Program-made: the position numbers and the translations under genes
Notes under the pieces: model-generated
What the model was told of the DNA's origin: nothing
The model's input: only the letters and a program-made list of their open reading frames with translations
Database searches by the model: none
Part shown: positions 45,542 through 58,519 of the stretch, piece after piece
How positions within the stretch are numbered: the first letter of the stretch is position 1
Layout: each line of letters opens with the position of its first letter
DNA from: Linum tenue
Taxonomy: Eukaryota > Streptophyta > Magnoliopsida > Malpighiales > Linaceae
DNA length: 64,000 bases
NCBI GenBank assembly: GCA_946122785.1
Contig: CAMGYJ010000011.1
Span: 4,712,001 to 4,776,000, forward strand
Reading direction: 5' to 3'

Positions 45542-46209
45542 CAGTGGCGGAGGCAGGATTCGGAACTACCCTGTCCTTTTTTTCAAAATATAAAAAGTTA
45601 ATAATTAAAATTAAAATTAATAATATCAAAATAATTCATTAATAGATAAAGAAATGAGCGATTTATACAATTATTGTTTGAATAAACAACCATGACGAGT
45701 TTTCATATTATGAAAGAATTACAAAATACATTAATTGTTTACACTCTTAAGTGAGCATCTTTTGATATTCCCACTAAAAAATCATTAACAAACTTATCAT
45801 TAATTCGATTTCGGAACTTGTTCTTGATATATCAATCTAAAAATGCTTTTTTTTTACGTTCGGAGTTGCAACTGGTAGTATCAAAACTAATTTCAGAAGC
45901 AAATAAACTGACTGATATAACCTATGCACTTTTGTCTCCACCATGATCTGAGATCATCTATCAATTTCTTTCAATCCAACAAATCTCTCATCAGCCATAA
46001 AATAATTATAATACCCAATAGTCTGTTGTCGAATAATAGTTTTATGAATGAAACCAATAAATTAATTATTTTCTTACAATTAATGAACAAGTAATGAATT
46101 ATAGTGTAGTGCCAACATATCCTTATATTATTTGTAGGTGTTGAGTTTATTCTCCGTTAAACATATATAGGATTATTTTTTCCCCTCCCAAAATTTGCCT
46201 CCGCCTATG
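45542..46209 (-). mobile_element. Old hAT element with transposase remnant
   Basis: Ends CAGTGGCGGAGGC and GCCTCCGCCTATG, flanked by TGCTTTAT and TGCTTCAC (6 of 8 match). On the minus strand near 45920-45850 a frame reads YLLLKLVLILPVATPN, the strand leading into the hAT dimerisation domain. Decayed, non-functional. Confidence 0.65.
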
Positions 46210-46560
46210 TGCTTCACAAATGGGGTCATCTGCATTCGAAAATACTACTACCGTCTAAATAATTTAGTAAAATAGATTAAGAAAAAATTGATTCATACAA
46301 TTACTTTTTTATTTTTATAAATGACTACAACACATTTTTCATATTTCGAAAGAACAGTAGAAAAATGCATTGGTTGTCTATTGCGCCTCTTTCGGAAAAT
46401 GAAAACGAATCTATCTACACTTGTACAGTAGCGACCGGTAGAATCAGAACTACATTTAAGAGCAAACAAACTTGACGAATATGGTTGATATGCACTTTTG
46501 TCTCTGCCATATCTCGTCAATTTCTTACCGTCTGGCAAATGTCTCATTAGTTATAATATT
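46210..46560 (-). mobile_element. Second hAT transposase scrap
   Basis: Minus strand near 46470-46415 reads LLNVVLILPVATVQV then a stop, a decayed copy of the same hAT segment as at 45850-45920. Ends were not found. Confidence 0.4.
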
Positions 46561-48009
46561 TCTTACGAAGAAAATTGATTGAATTAGCGTTTTAGATTCA
46601 GTTCTTTGTATATATATAAAAGTATGTAATCTTTTTTTCCCAAAAGGCCAAAACATACTATTGTCTTGTGAGAATGTGACAATGCCAAACCAGTCTCCCT
46701 CCATCTATCACTATAGAGTATGCTGGCTGGTTGTGATAATTAATGGAGGGAAGGGTATATAGATGGACGACCCCAGAATTTGATTGGCGGTGCAGGCTTG
46801 CAATAGGTGAAAGTACCTTAGCCTCTAACATAAAAAAAATAATGATATTGGTATACTCGAAGCCGGTGTCAAGATTAGTTGATCCAAATAATTCGAGCGT
46901 TTGAAAGAATTCCAGCTATGGATCATATACTATTCATTGGTCCATTCCCTCAAACGAAAGCAAGTACTGATATGAGCTTTGAAGTTTGCACAGGTCCGGA
47001 ACACCATGTGCTTAACAGAACTGATAGAGTCATTGGGATTCGAAGATAAGACCTCTCGGTTACGTTGCAGAAGGCTCTAATATACCATATCAAGAACCAA
47101 TTGGTCTCAAATAACTCGAGTTGTTTGAAAATATTCAATTGTATGGAGCATATACCATTTACTAATGGGGTCACTGGGATTCGAAGAGAAGACCTCTCGA
47201 CTACATAATACTCTGATTCTGCATACTATATAAATAACTCCAGATTTTACATAAAAATATGCCTAATTGTTTATTTTTTTGAGTTTACTGATTCGTAATT
47301 TAACGTCGAATTCATCACTCTCAAACTAATATTTGTCCGTAAACTACGAATCACTTAATCACTAATACAAATCATTTTGTTATTCACTATGATAAAAAAA
47401 ATATCACTAATACAAATCATTTTGTATATTTTTAATTTTTACGTCATAATCGTTTTGAAATGAAATCATGGCTACGGCACTGCCAACCATACACTATAGA
47501 GTATGCTAGTGAGACACGTAACATATGCAAGTAGGTGTGCTGGCTGCTTGTGATAATTAATGGACGGATGGGTAATATATATACTTGATTCATGAACGAG
47601 ACCAGCATTTGATTGGAGGAGGTGTAAGTATGGCGATTTTGAAGTTTATCTGCACTGAAAATGAAACATCTCCACCACGTTGGGCCACTGAGCTTGCACC
47701 AATTATCAGATTTGACTGTGCATTTTGTTTGTTTGTAAGTGTCACTGCTTGACGGTGGTTTGAATTATGGGGGGTGGAACAATTTCCTAGTACAAGAGTG
47801 AAATTCGTTGATCTTTCACACGGCGTAATTTGAAGGTCATAAACCCGTGAACCAACCATTTTTTAGAATCTAATTTAGTAGAGTAGATTGATTTTATAGT
47901 ATAACTAGATTAGGGTCCGACTTGCTCGTTGTTACGAGAATTGGAGCATCATAGCAATTGGGCTAATTATTTGGGTCTACTTATCCTTATTGTTTTAGTA
48001 TTAGTGGTC

Positions 48010-48010
<1 letters not shown>

Positions 48011-48042
<32 letters not shown>

Positions 48043-48049
48043 CTTATTT
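48011..48049. repeat. (ATT)n microsatellite
   Basis: Thirteen consecutive TAT/ATT units. Confidence 0.9.
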
Positions 48050-48557
48050 AGTAGTTTTCTTGTTCAATTAAGATACGTCTCATTGTTAGTAGCTTTTTTA
48101 GAGGAGTAGGAGTCATGGTCTAGATAGAAAAAGGTAGAGGCTCCTATGACTATAAATATGTACTACTTGATTCGTTTAATGTCATGAGAAGATTGGAAGC
48201 CAAAGTGGTTAAATAGTTTCGTAGTTAGGAGTAGTTGTAAGTGGAGTTGATCTCGTTATTAAGGAGATCCTCTACCCAAAAACGTTCGAAAAACATATCC
48301 AAAAGTTCGTGTCATGGATTTTTCGTGAAATCTACGTAACACTGGCCTTGAGAATTTGATGCTCATGTATAATTTAGGGTTTTAAAATTTAATTTAGTCC
48401 CTTGATTAATCGTGTCTATGTGCTTAGCAGTGAGCCAGTGACCAAACGTTGCGAGCTCCAAAGCAACAGTTTAGACAGTGAGAAAATTGAATGAGAGATA
48501 TGGAGCTATTGTGTTAATTTTATGTTTCAATTTAGTATTTTTCCTTTGTCTCCTTTA

Positions 48558-48560
<3 letters not shown>

Positions 48561-48590
<30 letters not shown>
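48561..48590. repeat. (ATT)n microsatellite
   Basis: Ten consecutive TAT/ATT units; 500 bp from the run at 48011. Confidence 0.9.
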
Positions 48591-48852
48591 CTTTTTCCAG
48601 TCCGACTTGGCTTTTTGTATGGACTCTCGCTTATCTTTTGTTTTCATTGTACACTTTCTTCGCTGGAAAACAAAGACAATCTCTATGGATCGTTCTATTA
48701 TTAATACGAATTAGGACACCTTGACGGCCGTCTTCCTACCAGAAAAAGGAAAACAAAAACAAAGACAAATGAATGAATGTATTAAATAGCTGAAAGTTTT
48801 TTTTTTGGTAATAAACGGAGCGCAGGGGGGCGCTCCAACCCTTAACTACTAA

Positions 48853-51800
48853 TCAATCTCGGGGTTTCAACCCCTGCACTGTCAAAGTACAGCAGTAACT
48901 TAACATGGGACCGGGCCTGTCAAAGACATGAACCCCTAAAGACAAAGAGTGTCCCACCGAAGCCAAATAGTCAGCTACAAAGTTCTCTTCTCAAAAAACA
49001 TGGTTGATTCGGACTTCCCAATCCAAACTCAGCAACTGCCTTGCCGCCGCGATCAGGCCTCTATGCGGGTTATGATCTGCTGCCGTCTGAATGAGCTTGA
49101 TCGCCGTAGATGAATCAGTTCGCACCTCAACTCTCCTGTATCCGGCTTCCCACGCCAGGCGAAGACCCTGGACTATCCCTGCCAGCTCCGCGTGAGTGAC
49201 TGAGCCTCTACCCAAATTGATCGCAAAGGCCTTCATGAACTGGCCCTCGTCGTCACGGAAAACCCCGCCTGCAGCCGTGCTCTCCATCCCACCCACTACC
49301 GAACCATCCGTGTTCAAGCAAACCCATCCCCTCGACGGCTTCCGCCAGTACAGGAGCTGAACAGAATGAGCAGGTGTACCCTTCTCCTGCATGAACTCCG
49401 ACCTTGACAAGGCCAGCTCGATATGGTGGCAATAGTCCTGAACCTGAACAGCAATCACATTGGTCGTCAGCAACACCTTCTCAAAAATATGACAATTCCT
49501 ATTCTTCCATAGCTTCCAGCAGAAAGTTGCAAAAAGAGACGGCTTAATGATCTCACTGCGACCCGCAAGGTAATGCGACACCCATTTCTTTAAGTCTTCA
49601 TCAAAAAAGAACCTATCCGGCTCCTCTCCCAGAACCTGGGACCATGCGTCCCGGGCATACGGACAATCCCGTAGAACATGGAGTGTAGTTTCCGGCCCTT
49701 CTCCACATATCTTGCACAGATCAGCTTGCGACAGGTGCCTCCTTTTCCGCTCGGCGTTAGTAAGCAGTTTCTCCTGAACAACGAGCCAGAAGAACGGCCG
49801 GATGCGCTGGGGACCCGGGATCCTCCACACCTGTTTCCAAATCGGGCTGGTAGTACTCATCTCTTCTCCGTCTCGAGTAAGTGCATAGGCAGTACTGATT
49901 GAGAACTCGCCCGATGGGGATAGGCGCCAGCATGGTATATCGTGGCCTTCCTCATGCGGCGTAGGGTGGAGCTGGAGCTGCATGACAAATTCCTCCGGTA
50001 AGAAAGCCCGCACGAAGTCTAAGTTCCATTGCCCATTCAGAACTAGTTCTGCCACCTTCAACTTCCTCGCCTCCGGCGGTAAATTGCTAGCAAGGTCGGC
50101 CAACGGAGGTCCATCAAAAAACCACACATCGTCCCAAAAAAGAGTTGTCAAGCCATTACGTATAGTCCACATGGTTCCTTGAGGGATGAGGTGAAGTATG
50201 CGTAGGATTCCTCTCCACAGGTTGGAGATCCTCCCACCTGTTCTCGGCTGCCATCCCTCCGGTGTCTCCTTCAAATACTTGGAGCGGATTACACGAGCCC
50301 AAAGACTCTCCGGTTCCTTCATCAAGCGCCATGCGATTTCCATCATGAAAGCCTCGTTCATCTGTGTTGCATTCCGTAGTCCTAAGCCCCCTTCCTCCTT
50401 GGTCTTGCACATTGAATCCCAGTCCACTAGGTGGATTTTCCTACCTTGTTCTGAACTTCCCCAGATAAAGCCACGAATTTTCCTGTCAATATAATCTCTT
50501 ACCGAAGCAGGAAGGAAGGCTGTCTACATTGTATAGGCAGGTAGCGAGGCTAAGACTAACTGTGCAAGGGTAATTCTCGCCGCCATCGAGCGGGAGTTCG
50601 CCTTCCAGCCTGCTAATCTCTTGTCAATACGATCTATGAGATCTGTATAAGTAGCCTTCGAAACTCTGTCGTGGATCACCAGCACTCCCAGGTACCGACC
50701 TAGGTTTTTTTGTCTCTGGGATATTGAGAGCCGCACTCAAAGCCGTGGTTGCTGCAGCTTGCACGTTCTGCGAGAAGAACACCCTCGACTTCTGACGATT
50801 CACCTGCTGCCCAGAGGCCATCCAAAATTCCTCAAGTCAACGATTAATCACTGTAGCTTGAGCCGAAGAAGCTTCGCTGAAAAGGATTAGGTCATCCGCG
50901 AAGAACAGGTGTGAAAGCGCAGGGCCTTGCCCTGTCAGCTTAACTGGTTTCCAATCTCCCTGGGCCACTGCAGCTGAAATGATGTGACCTAGCCTCTCCA
51001 TACAGAGAGTGAAAATGTACGGGGACAATGGGCAACCCTGGCGTAGGCCTCTGGAGGGGACAAAGGACTCCGTCAATCCGCCATTCCACTGGATCTGCAT
51101 GGACGAGGAGGAGATGCAGCTCATCGTGAGGTCAATGAATTTCTGCGGGCCCCCTGCAGCATGCAGCGTATCACGGACGAATGTCCATTTAATGCGGTCA
51201 TACGCCTTTGCCAAATCAATTTTTAGCACCATCCACCCCACCCATCCTCGCTTAGCTCGCATAGAGTGCACCACTTCCTGCAAAACACAAATGTTGTCAG
51301 TTATATGGCGGCCAGGAACAAAGCTCGTCTGAGTCTCGTGCACCAATCTCGGCATGATTGGCTTGATCCGCTCTGTCAAACACTTGGTAATCAATTTATA
51401 GGCCACATTGCAAAGGCTGATCGGACGGAATTGATCAATTGTGATGGGGCGTTGGACCTTCGGTATAAGTACGATGATTGTCTCATTGACCGGTTTGATC
51501 TTAGCCGGGTTTATCCAACACTCTTTTGCAAACTCCGTGACAGATTGACCAACCAAGTCCCAACATCGTTGATAGAATTGAGGATTCAAACCATCCTTGC
51601 CCGGTGCCTTTAGCGGGCCCATCTGACGAACTGCAAATTGAATCTCCTCGGCATTAAACTGGGCTGTAATGGGCTCCCACAGCTGCCCTGGGATTTCATC
51701 GAAGCCTGCCGGGATTGCTCCTGTAGGGATACCATCATCCGTATAGAGGGCCGAGAAGTAAACACGAGCCAATTCCAGGAGGAGCGCCGGGTCATCAACC

Positions 51801-52921
51801 CACTCCCCGTCATTATTTTTCAGAACGGAGATTCTATTTCTTCTCCGTCGGTTCATGGTTCGAGAGTGGAAATACTTTGTATTCCTATCCCCCGAAGCTA
51901 TCCACTCTAAGCGCGACTTCTGACACCATAGGATTTCCTCCTGCAGTAAAATCTCTTCGAGGTCATTCCTTGCTTGTATCAACTCCGCATCCGCCGAATC
52001 ACCCCCAGCTCTCAACTCCAGATTCTCGATACGGATTAGTAACGCGTTTTTCTTCCTTAGAATGTGCCTGAACACTTGTTTGTTCCATCTTATTGCCTCT
52101 CTAGCGAACTCCGTAATGGAGCTCAGGAGGTCCGAACCTCTTGCACAAGCTGATTCGGCCATCTCTCTGAAATTCTCATGAGCTAACCAGGCAGCCAGAA
52201 ACTTAAATGGTTTTGGGCCTGCTGGATGGTGAGTCGGGTTGAGTGAAATCAGAATCGCACGATGATCACTCTTTACCTTTGGCAGGTGCCTGACAGAAGC
52301 TTCCGGAAAGAGCGATACCCATCTAGCATTAGTAAGTCCTCGATCCAGCCTTTCTTTCGTTCCTGCCCTGAACCAAGTGAACGGAGGACCTGTGAATCCC
52401 ATATCTTCCAAGCCCGCATCAAGAACACAGTCCTGGAACTCCCGAGCCCGACTAGCATCAAAAGGGGCTCCCCCCATCTTATCGGAGGGCAGAAGGATAG
52501 AGTTAAAATCCCCCGCGAGGAGCCAGGGGTCTTCCATCTCTTCCGCGATCGATCTTATCGACTGCCATAGCTCTCTCCGTTGGATCAGAGCTGGGGCTGC
52601 ATAGATTGTCGTTAGGAACCAAGTATCCCTCCCTGTTTGAGCTCGGACGTGTAAGAACTGCGATGATCTGTCAACTTCTGTAATGGAGACTAAAGAAGAG
52701 TCCCAAAGCAACCAAATCCCACGGGCAAAACCAACTTCATCTACAACCAACCACTTATCAAACCCCATTGACTTGACAACTTTCTCAGCCGTCTCACCGC
52801 TGATTTTCGGTTCGACTATGATAGATATGCCCGATCTAAATTTTCTCATATGCTCTTTAAACACTCGCAGGAAACGATTGCCCCCTGCTCCCCTGCAATT
52901 CCAGGAAAAAATGTTTAACAT
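48853..52921 (-). pseudogene. L1 ORF2: endonuclease, reverse transcriptase, RNase H (4 lesions)
   Basis: Starts MLNIFSWNCRG at 52921 (endonuclease N8 and, near residue 37, the catalytic Glu in VEPK), then GDFN and SDHRAIL motifs of the EEP endonuclease. Reverse transcriptase follows with RPISLCN, the ALIDLAKAYDR-like KIDLAKAYDR, GLRQGCPLSP and the catalytic FADDL near residue 677 (about 50890). Then come a thumb region, the zf-RVT block (CKICGEGPETTLHVLRDCPY) and RNase H (LNTDGSV, HAELAGIVQGL, VRTDSS). Lesions: TGA at 50837-50839, one extra A in an A7 run near 50706, TAG at about 50524, and TGA at 48991-48993 (probably CGA to TGA). Past the last one the frame runs on to TGA at 48853-48855. 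Total length is about 1,355 codons, normal for plant L1. Confidence 0.92.
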
Positions 52922-52959
52922 TAAAAGGAGACGGAATTGGGGTCATGGCCAAAGCCAGC

Positions 52960-54674
52960 TCACGCATCCACCACGGTGTCCTCTGAAGGGAGGAACCCTG
53001 GTTGACTTCCACCGATCTTCTCGTCGATAATCCCATAGTTTCTCACTTCAACATTACTGGTGATATCTGGTGGCAGCCTAGCACGATTGTCCGGTGGTTT
53101 AGCCTGTTGCTCCAGCTCCAGATCATTTCTTACAGGGGCCTTTTCAAAATTTCCTTCCTGAACCATGCCGCTCATCTGTGTTTCCTTCGCCGGCCTTATG
53201 CGTACTTTATTTCTTAACGTCAGATTGGGCTCCATATTTAGCTCCTCAGTGTTTGGTGATCCTGCAACCTTCTGCCCCTCCGCTTCTCTCACATGCTTGG
53301 TCCCTGTCATAAATGCCTTTGATTTATCTGCTGGTATATGTGATCCTTTATTACCTACTTCCCTTTGCTTATCCCTGCCCTGGGAATCCAACCGCCTATC
53401 TCTTGACCCATCAGCCTCTAACGTAGCTGCATGGGCATCATCATCTTCCTCCACGTCCAAGACGGTGAAGCGGGAACCCATGTTAGAGTTCTTTGGTCTC
53501 GTATTCCGGTTACTTCCATTAGGACCCTGTCGGTCGCCGCTCGGGTTGGTGTCTCGCCGGGTACGAGGCTTCTTCTTGGCGATCATCCATTCACCATAGA
53601 CACAGCCAGGATCCTTAGGGGGTTGCTCATTTGGTGTACTGGGAGTATCGGGTTTTTCAGCATCTGCAGACTGCGTGCAACAACAACGGGATCGAGTAAA
53701 GTACGTCCCACACTGTAAACAGATATTTTCCAAGCCTTCGTATTGGACGTAGTATTTGATACCCTTGATAGTGAACTGGGACAGGAGTGGTTTCTTAAGA
53801 TCCACTTGTACGCAAACCCGAGCATAATCACTCCTTGCTCCAGTGCTAGTAGCATGATCAACACGTAATGGTTTCCCTATGAAACTTCCAATCTTCAACA
53901 CTGCGTCTGGGTGGAAATAATGAATAGGTATCTCGAGCAGGCGCACCCATACAAGAGTAGAGGAGATTTCATGCCTATAGGGATTGAAATGCTCACTCCA
54001 GGGGTGCACCATGAGGTAGTTGTCACCCACCATCCATGGTCCTCCTGTTATTGCCCTCTCATAGTCCATTCCACTGGTAAACCTCACTAGGAAATACCCA
54101 TTCTTGGCTGATGTTACTTGTATTGATCCGGCTTTGGCCCAAATAATATTTAGTCTATTGGCAATGAGGGTATAGGAGACTGAGCGCCCAAGCACCTTCA
54201 CCACTAAGGCCGATCGCCATTGCCTGCAGAACTTTCTATCTTCAGCCGGCGAGAAGTAGATCTCCGGGCATTTAGGATCAATCTCGCCATCAAAACCTTC
54301 GTCCAGCCCCTCCGTACGCATAGCTGTGGCAATATCTTCGGAATCGGAGTCAGCTGTGTACCATATGTCTGTCTTAACTGTTTCACTGAACAGTCGCCTG
54401 GCCGTTCCAGTGCCCGAGCCCAAAGCCGATTGCCTCGGAGATTTCGACTCAGGTCTCGGCTGCTCCTCATTTGGGACGTCTTTTAATACCTCATCTTCCA
54501 CCGTCGCGGGAACCGGGTTTTGCATCGTCTGTTTCGCTCTTTTCTTAGTGTGTTGCGCCTCTCGATCACTTTTGGGATTGGGGGATGAAGACTCTGGTGG
54601 TGGCCGGTGCTGTCCCGAGACCGTCTCGGGTAGGGAGGAGCCCCCCCGGCCAGCGGCGCAGGCACCGCCGACAT
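52960..54674 (-). pseudogene. L1 ORF1 (gag-like, DUF4283)
   Basis: Main frame 54525-52960 (521 codons) contains a DUF4283-type domain (FCRQWRSALVVKVLGRSVSY, GYFLVRF, ITGGPWMVGDNYLMVHPW) and a degenerate zinc knuckle (ENICLQCGTYFTRSRCC). The rest is hydrophilic. A better start is at 54672-54674 (MSAVPAPLAGG); it is in another frame, and a G7 run near 54645 is the likely site of a one-base shift. The protein binds L1 RNA. Ends 38 bases before the ORF2 start. Confidence 0.85.
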
Positions 54675-55041
54675 GAGGTCGTCGAGAAACCCTAGCAGAA
54701 AAACTTCGCTCTTTCTTCGCTCCTAACTTTCCGGAGCAAAAAACCCTACATAGCTGAAAGTTTATTAATACCTGATAAAAGCAACCAAGAAGTTTAATGA
54801 GACCATAAAAATTTTGAAACTGGGTTTTTTTTTCATTTATTGTCTTTTTTAATTATTGTCTTACCTATGCATCACTACAAGAAAAAGGTCCTTTAATCAC
54901 GAGAAATCCAGTGTTTAAAAGCATGTTTCCCGTGATTAATAATTTTAGTCACGGGAAAATTACCGTAATATATACCTCCTAACTACGTGTGTACCGTGAC
55001 TAATTGATTCCCGTGACTAGATATCAAGCGCTAGTCACGGT

Positions 55042-55673
55042 CTGTGGCGGAGCCAGTGCATACTAAGGTGGGTCCCGGGACCCACCTTGGTTCGGGAGAA
55101 AATATGTACACTTAATAATAAGGATTAAAAATCGAATAAAAAGTTATACCGGACACGTCATGTTTTATGTTGAAAACGTGTTTTAATCGTGGTTCAATCA
55201 TTTCAAGTTTATTCATTATATATCGCCTAAACTTTCTTTTGTTGAAACTCGCTAGATTCTTTTTATCCTAATAATAAATTCAATATATCAGGTTTTAAAC
55301 CTCAACTAGATTACTATATGTATACTTTGACGTGAATATAGGCTAGCTATTGTCTAAAACTATATAGAATTAAGAGTTATTTTTCGAATCATGGTAATTG
55401 AAAGAAGTAACTTATTGTTGTTGCTAACTAAGGCTCCACTGCAAGTATTGAAATGGCATTTTCAATGAGCCACGTGAAAACACTCTTTGGTAACTAATGG
55501 GTGACAAAATCATGAATGATTATTTTATAAGGTATATTGACATCCATATCATATGAATGCAAGTTCGTCAATATATGAACACACATTATTTGGCACTGCA
55601 ATGATTCAAAATTTTCTTGCAATATAAAAAAATTTTCGGACCCACCTTACATAAAATCCTGGCTACGCCACTG
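55042..55673. mobile_element. hAT element inside the CACTA, TSD GTCACGGT
   Basis: Ends CTGTGGCGGAGCCAG and CTGGCTACGCCACTG, exact target duplication GTCACGGT (55034-55041, 55674-55681), which is itself one of the CACTA subterminal motifs. Interior is AT-rich. Near 55445-55475 GCAAGTATTGAAATGGCATT resembles the start of the hAT dimerisation segment (ASIEMAFS), decayed. Confidence 0.85.
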
Positions 55674-55888
55674 GTCACGGTATTTATTACTTGTAGTGAC
55701 TGGTTCCCCCATGACGAAATACCAACCACTAGTCACGGTATCTGACTATAGCTAATTACAACAACTAGTCACGGTATTTTCCTATGACTAATTACAATAT
55801 CTATAACAAGATTAATTATGAATTTTTGTGATTACTAATTATAAAAACTAGTTGTATTAAAGTCTCTTACGACCAAGTAACAACAAAA

Positions 55889-55912
55889 TATTATTATTAT
55901 TATTATTATTAT
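55889..55912. repeat. (ATT)n microsatellite
   Basis: Eight consecutive ATT-type units within the CACTA element. Confidence 0.85.
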
Positions 55913-56632
55913 CAACAATTGAAAGTCTCAAATCTTGTAGTCAATAATTCTATAATGTTACAATCGATAATACAATAATAGCTAGATCCCCTCAATAAGC
56001 TCACTATTTATTAATTCTATGATATTAAAGTCAACATCAAGATTGTCTATCTAGAGTTAACGAACGAAATTTCATCCTTCTTCTAGCAAAAAATGTGTCA
56101 TGTACTCCATCTGGTTCATCCTGCACTGCACTGCACTGTTGTATCTGCCATGAATAACGATAACAAATTACCAATATTAAATACTTTGTATGATCTAATC
56201 CTCATCACTATAGGATGGCAATATCAAACTTGAACCCGAAGAGACGAAACAGACATAAAAACTTGTTCTGTTACTATAGTTTCCCGGTCTACCTTTTCTC
56301 CATCAGTTCCATAAGTTTGCTGTCAATTTCCCCCAAAGCATTTTGAGACCTTCAAGCTTTTTCCAACCTAGAAACATTATTCAAATGAGCTCAAAGTTAC
56401 TTTTCTCTCTAGCAAACTCAACGGTTAGCCTTTCTATCACATACACCTAAAGAAACCAAAACAAAACTTCAAGCTACGTATTTCAAAACGACAACAAAAC
56501 TGTAAAATCTGTGCATATATAGTCCATTCAAGTTCTAGTTTCATTTCCGAAGAAATGTTTCTGAACCATATAGCAGGCAAACCTTGCTTCAGACGCATCA
56601 ACTGTGACTTCACTCCTGAACCCCATGAACAG

Positions 56633-57080
56633 TAGGGGTGGCTATACGGTCCGGTCCGGTTAAATTGGCCCAAATTGATCCGGTCCAGTCCGGGTTTTTT
56701 GAAAATATAAGGACCAAAGATTGGATTGGATACAGTCCGGTCTTGATCCGGTCCGGTCTTAACCCGGTCCGGTCCCAATTCGGTCTTGATTTTATATTGA
56801 GATTGTGGGAATTTGAGTGGCCTAAGGCCTAAAAGGGTGAGGAGTTGGTTAAGTTTTGTACTAAGTGCAAAGGTTTGTGACCGTTTATGCAAATTACCCT
56901 TAAGTTTTGGGTGTTAAGCTCTCTTATCCGGTCTTTATCCGGTTTTTTACCTCAAATCTAAGCCCAAAGATTGGATTGGATTGTTTACTATCCGGTCCCG
57001 GTCCCGGTCCGGTCTCGGTCCGGGTTATACGGTCCGATTTCCAGTTTTTTATCCGGTCCCGGTCCAAATAGCCAGCCCTA
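56633..57080. mobile_element. hAT MITE, TSD ATGAACAG (copy B)
   Basis: 448 bp, ends TAGGGGTGGCTATAC and ATAGCCAGCCCTA, exact duplication ATGAACAG (56625-56632, 57081-57088). High similarity to the inverse of 40658-41098, including the central part GTGGGAATTTGAGTGGCC; both are from one MITE burst. Confidence 0.9.
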
Positions 57081-57411
57081 ATGAACAGCAGCCTCCAAAA
57101 CTAAACAATCACTGTGCTGCCACACACTATGAAAAATAGCAGACATCCCAAAATGACCATCAAGCAAATAATTTTGCAGCCGATTTTATACCAAACAAGT
57201 ACAATAGAAAGAGACGGCAGAAAAGGGTCTTGGACAAACAGCAACAAGTCAATGAATACATACTTTCAAAGTAAATATATAGCATACCATCGTCTACTCA
57301 TAACCAAAGCTAGCTAGCTCCTGGAGGGATTCGTGCATTCAGTTGTATCACTGGAGGGATGCATGGTGGATGGTTGAAGACTTGAAGATCCCTGGACTGA
57401 AGATCATGTTG

Positions 57412-58519
57412 GGGTAAAATACCCCGGATACCACTTAACTATGAGAATTGGAGGAGGTATACCACTTAAGTAAGAATAGTGCGTCGGATACCACTAATGT
57501 TATTGAACTGTGCATCCGTCCAAAATTCCGTCCATCTACCGTTAACAATAAATAAAATATTATTATTTTTTAAAAAATTTAAAAATAATTGAAAAACAAA
57601 AAATGGAAAATTCTGTGGCTTTCGTCTCCAAACCCTCACCGTCGCCCACCGCGAGCACTGCCTCTGCAACTTGACGATCCAATCACCAGACTCCAAAACT
57701 CTAAAACTTCTTCACGATCCTTCATCGGCAGATTGATACAGACCGAGATGAGATGGCATCAATGCTCCTCCTTCGTCGGCGGTTGTGTTGCGTCTTTCCC
57801 GATGAGGATAGCTGTGGAAATTAGGGTTAGCGTTGGGTTGTCCTTGGGTACTGAGCATTTGGAATCCTGGAGGCAATTCGGACAGTTCGGAGAATGATGT
57901 TCCGAGGTTGTCGGGTCCTCCTTATTGGGTGGACCAGATTTTTGTTAAAGGAGGCGGTTTGGAAAACGTGGAGTCCGCCGCCGAGGTCGATTGCTCCGGA
58001 GGCGAAACCTCCATCTACAGACGACCATGATGATGGGATCGAGGAAAGAAGCTTGAAGGAGGTGAATGGGGAGAGTTCTCGATGCCTTCTCCATTGCGGC
58101 TGCTGCTGAAAATGATGAGAGCAGAGATTGAAATTGCAGGGATAAATAGGTGAGAAATTCTTGCTTAGTTTGATTACTAAATTAATGAATTGAGATGAGA
58201 TGGATACAGTACGACGGAGGAGCAGTGGAGTTTTGGAGTCGGGTGATTGGATCATGAAGTTGCAGGGCCAGTGCGCCGGTGGGCGGCGGTGAGGTTTGGA
58301 AACGGAGGCAGACAGAACTTTTAAATTTTTCGTTTTTTACATTATTTTTTAATTTTGTTGACACAAAATAATATTTTATTCATTGTTAACGGCAGATGGA
58401 CGGAATTTTAGACGGATGCACAATTCAAGAATATTAGTGGTACCCGACGCCCTATTCTTATTTAAGTGGTACATCTTCCCCAATTCTCATAATTAAGTGG
58501 TATCCGAGGTATTTTACCC
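57412..58519. mobile_element. Pack-MULE-like element, 9-bp TSD ATCATGTTG
   Basis: 1,108 bp, ends GGGTAAAATACC and GGTATTTTACCC with exact duplication ATCATGTTG at 57403-57411 and 58520-58528. Long inverted arms run about 300 bp and reach the coding-like interior: the left arm encodes LPLQLDDPITRLQNS (plus), the right arm LALQLHDPITRLQNS (minus). The central part has open frames on both strands (57589-57897 plus, 57827-58255 minus) of no recognised family. Built like the element at 19126-20339 but with unrelated termini and cargo. Confidence 0.85.

Larger units (their letters stand above)
46561..48785. other. AT-rich spacer with local duplications
   Basis: Holds a local duplication (CACTATAGAGTATGCT and TGTGATAATTAATGGA near 46710-46745 and near 47490-47565) and a (TTA)n run at 48011-48049. 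48110-48340 has a TATA-like CTATAAATATG and leader-like text that could be an old LTR. No gene is supported. Confidence 0.4.
48800..54749 (-). mobile_element. Full-length L1-type LINE, TSD ATAGCTGAAAGTTT
   Basis: 5.95 kb on the minus strand. The 14-bp duplication ATAGCTGAAAGTTT is exact at 48786-48799 and 54750-54763, and the 3' end is an A-tail (plus-strand T run to 48806). ORF1 (gag-like, DUF4283) and ORF2 (endonuclease, reverse transcriptase, zf-RVT, RNase H) are both present in the usual order with a short 5' leader. Length, TSD and tail all fit insertion by target-primed reverse transcription. A few stops and homopolymer shifts make the copy inactive, but it looks young. Confidence 0.93.
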
